Source: an uncultured Oribacterium sp. (GTDB taxonomy: Bacteria; Bacillota; Clostridia; Lachnospirales; Lachnospiraceae). Taken from it: DNA of 7,825 bases. The stretch is from contig CALHIC010000064.1 of assembly GCA_938030845.1 (NCBI GenBank), positions 1-7,825 of the forward strand, read 5' to 3'. The position numbers were made by a program, and so were the translations under genes. Below the pieces are notes generated by a model, which saw only the letters and a list, made by a program, of their open reading frames with translations, ran no database searches and had not been told where the DNA came from. This document shows positions 5,852 to 7,825 of the stretch, one piece after another; the stretch's first letter is position 1, and the number at the start of each line of letters is the position of its first letter.

Positions 5852-6953
5852 AGAAAAGAGAGGCTTGGAAACAAGCCTTCTTTCTATATTTCCCCAATAT
5901 AGTTTTTTATTATCCCTTTTGGTGGTTTTTGTTCATAGCACCCATTTTTCCGTGGAAGAGTTGCAGAGAGTAGCAAGGCTACCCTTTTTTGAGAGCTCTT
6001 TTTTGGAAAAATGGGAGTTTTTCTTTTCGGAATTCTTAGGCCAGGTAGCGGTCCCCGGATTTTTCTTTGTCAGCGGCTATCTTTTTTTTCGAAATTTGCA
6101 GAGTCTTTCCCAATGGAAAGAGAAGCTGGGAAAACGCTTTTTTTCCTATGTCCTCCCCTATCTTTTCTGGAATACCGGAATGACGGTTCTTTATCTTTTG
6201 TTCCAAAAGGCGGACTTTAGTATTCCCGGAATTTTTGCAGGTATTTTTCTCTATCGCTATCAGCCGGTATTTTGGTATTTTTTTCAGCTGATTCTGCTGA
6301 CCTATGCCTGTCCATTTTTTGCTTTAGGACTTTTTTTTCTCCGAAAATGCTTTTCTCCGAAGGTGGGTAACCTGCTCTTTGGCATTTTCCCCCTATTCTT
6401 TCTTAGTTTGGTGTATTTTCGTCTGGATATTCCCTATCTCAATGAAGATGCGGCTTTTTACTATAGCTTTGGTGCTTGTTTGGCATTGCTTGGCTTTGGT
6501 ATTTCCGAGGAGGGGAAGAGTTTGCCCTATGGAAATACGGAAAAGAAATCTGCATCTTCCCCCTTTCTTCTCCTGCTCCCGGCTCTTCTTTGCTATGCTT
6601 ATACGGTATTGGGAAAGACCATCGGGCTTTTGCTTTTGACAACGGTTTTGTATCGAATCAGTACCGCACTTTTCCTGCTTCTTCTTTGCCGGAGAGGTTT
6701 TTTTGCCTTTGGAAAAAAGTATACGAACCATAATTTTTATCTTTATGCGGTACATTACCTTTTTTTGCGACTTTGGTTTATGCTGCAAAAGCATTTTTTT
6801 CCGGAAGCGGGAGAGGCTTTGCTCTTTTGCTTTTATAGTTTGAGCCCAATTTACTGTCTGCTTTTATCCCAAGCTACAGCTTATCTTCTTCAAAAGTATG
6901 CGAATCCTTTATGGAGAATTTTAAATGGAGGAAGAGGTATAAGAAAAATTTAG
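5841..6953 (+). CDS. Membrane acyltransferase, acyltransferase_3 family
   Basis: This is a 370-residue multi-pass membrane protein of the acyltransferase_3 type, which moves acyl groups onto extracytoplasmic sugars or surface polymers. Its substrate cannot be told from sequence. Evidence is the first membrane segment LLSLLVVFVHSTHF with the likely catalytic His32, VPGFFFVSGYLFFRN (71-85), KRFFSYVLPYLFWN (98-111), and near the end NHNFYLYAVHYLFLRLW (296-312). Around ten hydrophobic segments are visible. The frame opens at ATG 5841, overlapping prs by 11 bases, with only a poorly placed GGAAG just upstream, so the start is uncertain and translational coupling to prs is possible. It is rich in Phe encoded by TTT, with repeated T7-T8 runs, unlike prs. 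That may reflect membrane composition, transfer, or slippage-prone sites. Some members act in polysaccharide O-acetylation, but nothing nearby specifies this. Confidence 0.82.
   Translation: MICKEKRGLETSLLSIFPQYSFLLSLLVVFVHSTHFSVEELQRVARLPFFESSFLEKWEFFFSEFLGQVAVPGFFFVSGYLFFRNLQSLSQWKEKLGKRFFSYVLPYLFWNTGMTVLYLLFQKADFSIPGIFAGIFLYRYQPVFWYFFQLILLTYACPFFALGLFFLRKCFSPKVGNLLFGIFPLFFLSLVYFRLDIPYLNEDAAFYYSFGACLALLGFGISEEGKSLPYGNTEKKSASSPFLLLLPALLCYAYTVLGKTIGLLLLTTVLYRISTALFLLLLCRRGFFAFGKKYTNHNFYLYAVHYLFLRLWFMLQKHFFPEAGEALLFCFYSLSPIYCLLLSQATAYLLQKYANPLWRILNGGRGIRKI
5855..5885 (+). terminator. Hairpin with GAAA tetraloop after prs
   Basis: AGGCTTG (5861-5867) and CAAGCCT (5872-5878) form a perfect 7-bp stem closed by a GAAA tetraloop. 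A-rich sequence precedes it and TCTTTCT follows. This looks like an intrinsic terminator placed 3 bases after the prs stop codon, with an imperfect T-tract. It lies within the first codons of the downstream acyltransferase frame, so it may attenuate rather than stop transcription, or the acyltransferase may start further in. Confidence 0.6.
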
Positions 6954-6985
6954 AAATTTTTATGAAGAAGCAAAAATCCTTTATC

Positions 6986-7014
6986 TTGACGAAGCGCCCT
7001 AATCGGACTAAACT
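6986..7014 (+). promoter_or_regulatory. Promoter for the TPP riboswitch-thiT transcript
   Basis: TTGACG (6986-6991), a 17-base spacer and TAAACT (7009-7014) make a good sigma-A-type promoter. The expected start, near 7021, falls at the 5' strand of the riboswitch P1 stem, so nearly the entire leader is aptamer plus expression platform. Confidence 0.7.
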
Positions 7015-7017
7015 GAT

Positions 7018-7103
7018 ACTGTTGCTAGGGGCGCTGTATGCTGAGAGGTGAAAACCAACCCTTTAACCTGACCTGGATAATGCCAGCGTAGGGAAGCTAT
7101 AGT
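7018..7103 (+). promoter_or_regulatory. TPP riboswitch aptamer (THI element)
   Basis: The invariant parts of the thiamine pyrophosphate aptamer are present. GCTGAGAGG (7039-7047) is the conserved pyrimidine-sensing core. ACCCTTTAACCTGACCTGG (7058-7076) and ATAATGCCAGCGTAGGGAA (7077-7095) form the pyrophosphate-binding arm. P1 can form between ACTGTTGCT (7018-7026) and AGCTATAGT (7095-7103) with one T-T mismatch. P2 pairs AGGG (7027-7030) with CCCT (7059-7062). P3 is short, and a small GGT-GAAA-ACC hairpin (7047-7056) replaces a longer variable arm. The downstream thiamine transporter gene fits. Confidence 0.97.
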
Positions 7104-7106
7104 GAG

Positions 7107-7145
7107 CCCTCCATTGTCCTTTGGACAGCATAGGAGGATTTTTTT
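7107..7145 (+). promoter_or_regulatory. Riboswitch expression platform: SD sequestor that also resembles a terminator
   Basis: CCTCC (7108-7112) is complementary to the thiT ribosome binding site GGAGG (7133-7137). An inner hairpin TGTCC-TTT-GGACA (7115-7127) brings the two together. Seven T residues (7139-7145) follow one base later and run straight into ATG. The same hairpin could therefore block ribosomes and release polymerase. When TPP is absent, GCCC (7106-7109) can pair with GGGC (7029-7032), or CCCT (7107-7110) with AGGG (7090-7093), freeing the SD. This alternative pairing is inference. Confidence 0.7.
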
Positions 7146-7697
7146 ATGCATAATAACACCAAAAAGATTGCTTTGTCCGGAGTTTGCGTAGCCATGTCTT
7201 TGGTATTGGGAATGATTAATCTCTTTTCCCTGCCGATGGGAGGATCGGTTACCGCCTGCTCCATGCTTTTTGCCACTTTACCGGGATTTTTCTTCGGCGG
7301 AACCTACGGATTCCTGTCCGGTTTGGCCTATGGGGCACTGAGCTTTATTTTGAAGCCCTATTTTTACAGTCCTGCCCAGTTTATTACGGATTATGTTTTA
7401 GCGTTTACCGCCTTAGGCTTATCCGGTTTATTTTCCCAAAAGAAGCATGGCCTTTTTATCGGCTATATTGTGGCTTGTCTGGGACGCTTTTTCTTCGCCT
7501 TTTTATCCGGCGTGCTGTTCTTTGCTTCTTATGCCCCGGAAGGCATGAATCCTATTTGGTATTCCTTCAGCTATAATATCAGCTATATTTCCGTGGAAAT
7601 GGTTCTTACCCTTGGGGTACTTTTGGTTCCCGCGGTACACAAAGGACTGTACCGGATGAAGGGACAGCTTCTTTCCGAAGGAGCTTATGCCCGTTAG
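7146..7697 (+). CDS. thiT: ThiT family thiamine ECF transporter S-component
   Basis: This 183-residue membrane protein binds thiamine for uptake by an energy-coupling factor transporter. About six hydrophobic segments are visible. Family-like blocks are LPMGGSVTACSMLFATLPG (29-47), YGFLSGLAYG (54-63), SPAQFITDYVLAF (75-87), GRFFFAFLSGVLFFASYAPEG (113-133, in two parts around L120) and NPIWYSFSYNISY (135-147). D82-Y83, W138 and N144 stand where thiamine-contacting residues lie in known ThiT. A118 stands where some lactic-acid-bacterial ThiT proteins have a His, so the pocket may differ slightly. AGGAGG at 7132-7137 is followed by seven T and then ATG. Expression should be repressed by TPP through the upstream riboswitch. 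No ECF A or T gene is present nearby, so a shared energizing module elsewhere is likely. Confidence 0.93.
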   Translation: MHNNTKKIALSGVCVAMSLVLGMINLFSLPMGGSVTACSMLFATLPGFFFGGTYGFLSGLAYGALSFILKPYFYSPAQFITDYVLAFTALGLSGLFSQKKHGLFIGYIVACLGRFFFAFLSGVLFFASYAPEGMNPIWYSFSYNISYISVEMVLTLGVLLVPAVHKGLYRMKGQLLSEGAYAR

Positions 7698-7715
7698 GTT
7701 ATAAAAACAAAGGAA

Positions 7716-7824
7716 CTGTAAAATCAAAAGAGATTTCTAAGCAATATAGGTCTGAAATTGGGGCACGCTCCCGCATTCAGACCTATATTGCCGAAAATTT
7801 CTATATTATTTTGATTATTTACAG
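7716..7824. repeat. Long imperfect inverted repeat, MITE-like or large hairpin
   Basis: A perfect 16-bp inverted repeat, GCAATATAGGTCTGAA (7741-7756) and its complement (7776-7791), surrounds a 19-base GC-rich loop (7757-7775). Outer arms also match: CTGTAAA (7716-7722) with TTTACAG (7818-7824), and ATCAAAA (7723-7729) with TTTTGAT (7809-7815). An unpaired AT-rich section lies between inner and outer arms. The termini and symmetry suggest a miniature inverted-repeat element, and it could also serve as a terminator for thiT, though no clean T-tract follows the inner stem. The window ends one base later, so flanking duplications cannot be checked. Confidence 0.65.
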
Positions 7825-7825
7825 C

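Noticed and set aside
6944..6961. AAAAATTT/AAATTTTT inverted repeat as acyltransferase terminator
   Set aside because: The stem is all A-T and overlaps the stop codon, with a minimal loop. It is too weak to call as a terminator.

Overview
The window reads as chromosomal housekeeping DNA of a low-to-moderate GC Gram-positive anaerobe. The best guess is a Clostridia/Lachnospiraceae-type Firmicute, based on the DnaD-plus-DnaC helicase-loading pair, the long PRPP synthetase variant, AGGAGG-type ribosome binding sites, and S-components of ECF vitamin transporters under riboswitch control. All seven supported genes lie on the + strand. The taxonomic call is inference from gene content, not from a marker search.

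Layout: (i) 1-642, an extended -10 promoter, a compact preQ1-I riboswitch and queT, a queuosine-precursor ECF S-component. (ii) 646-774, three 43-bp tandem repeats in the queT-murC gap. (iii) 834-2234, murC, closed by a hairpin/T-tract terminator. (iv) 2312-2562, a non-coding stretch with AT-rich DNA, four perfect DnaA boxes plus one degenerate box, and a strong sigma-A-type promoter. It leads into a two-gene operon of a DnaD-domain protein and a zinc-finger DnaC/DnaI-like AAA+ helicase loader (2598-4414). (v) 4415-4624, a gap with a small GC-rich hairpin and a probable terminator. (vi) 4625-5851, a long divergent ribose-phosphate pyrophosphokinase. Its terminator-like hairpin lies inside the start of the next reading frame, a membrane acyltransferase (5841-6953). 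(vii) 6986-7697, promoter, TPP riboswitch and thiT, the thiamine ECF S-component. (viii) 7716-7824, a long imperfect inverted repeat that looks like a MITE or large hairpin and runs to the window edge.

Functionally, two vitamin or precursor importers are each switched by their own ligand, and both need an ECF energizing module that is not encoded here. The replication part is the most interesting. DnaA-binding sites sit directly upstream of the promoter for the helicase-loading genes, so DnaA may control its downstream partners, or the site may act in replication itself. I found no CRISPR array, tRNA, rRNA, phage gene or transposase. I do not see a clear undescribed multi-gene system; the novelty candidates are mostly the intergenic elements and the divergent PRPP synthetase.
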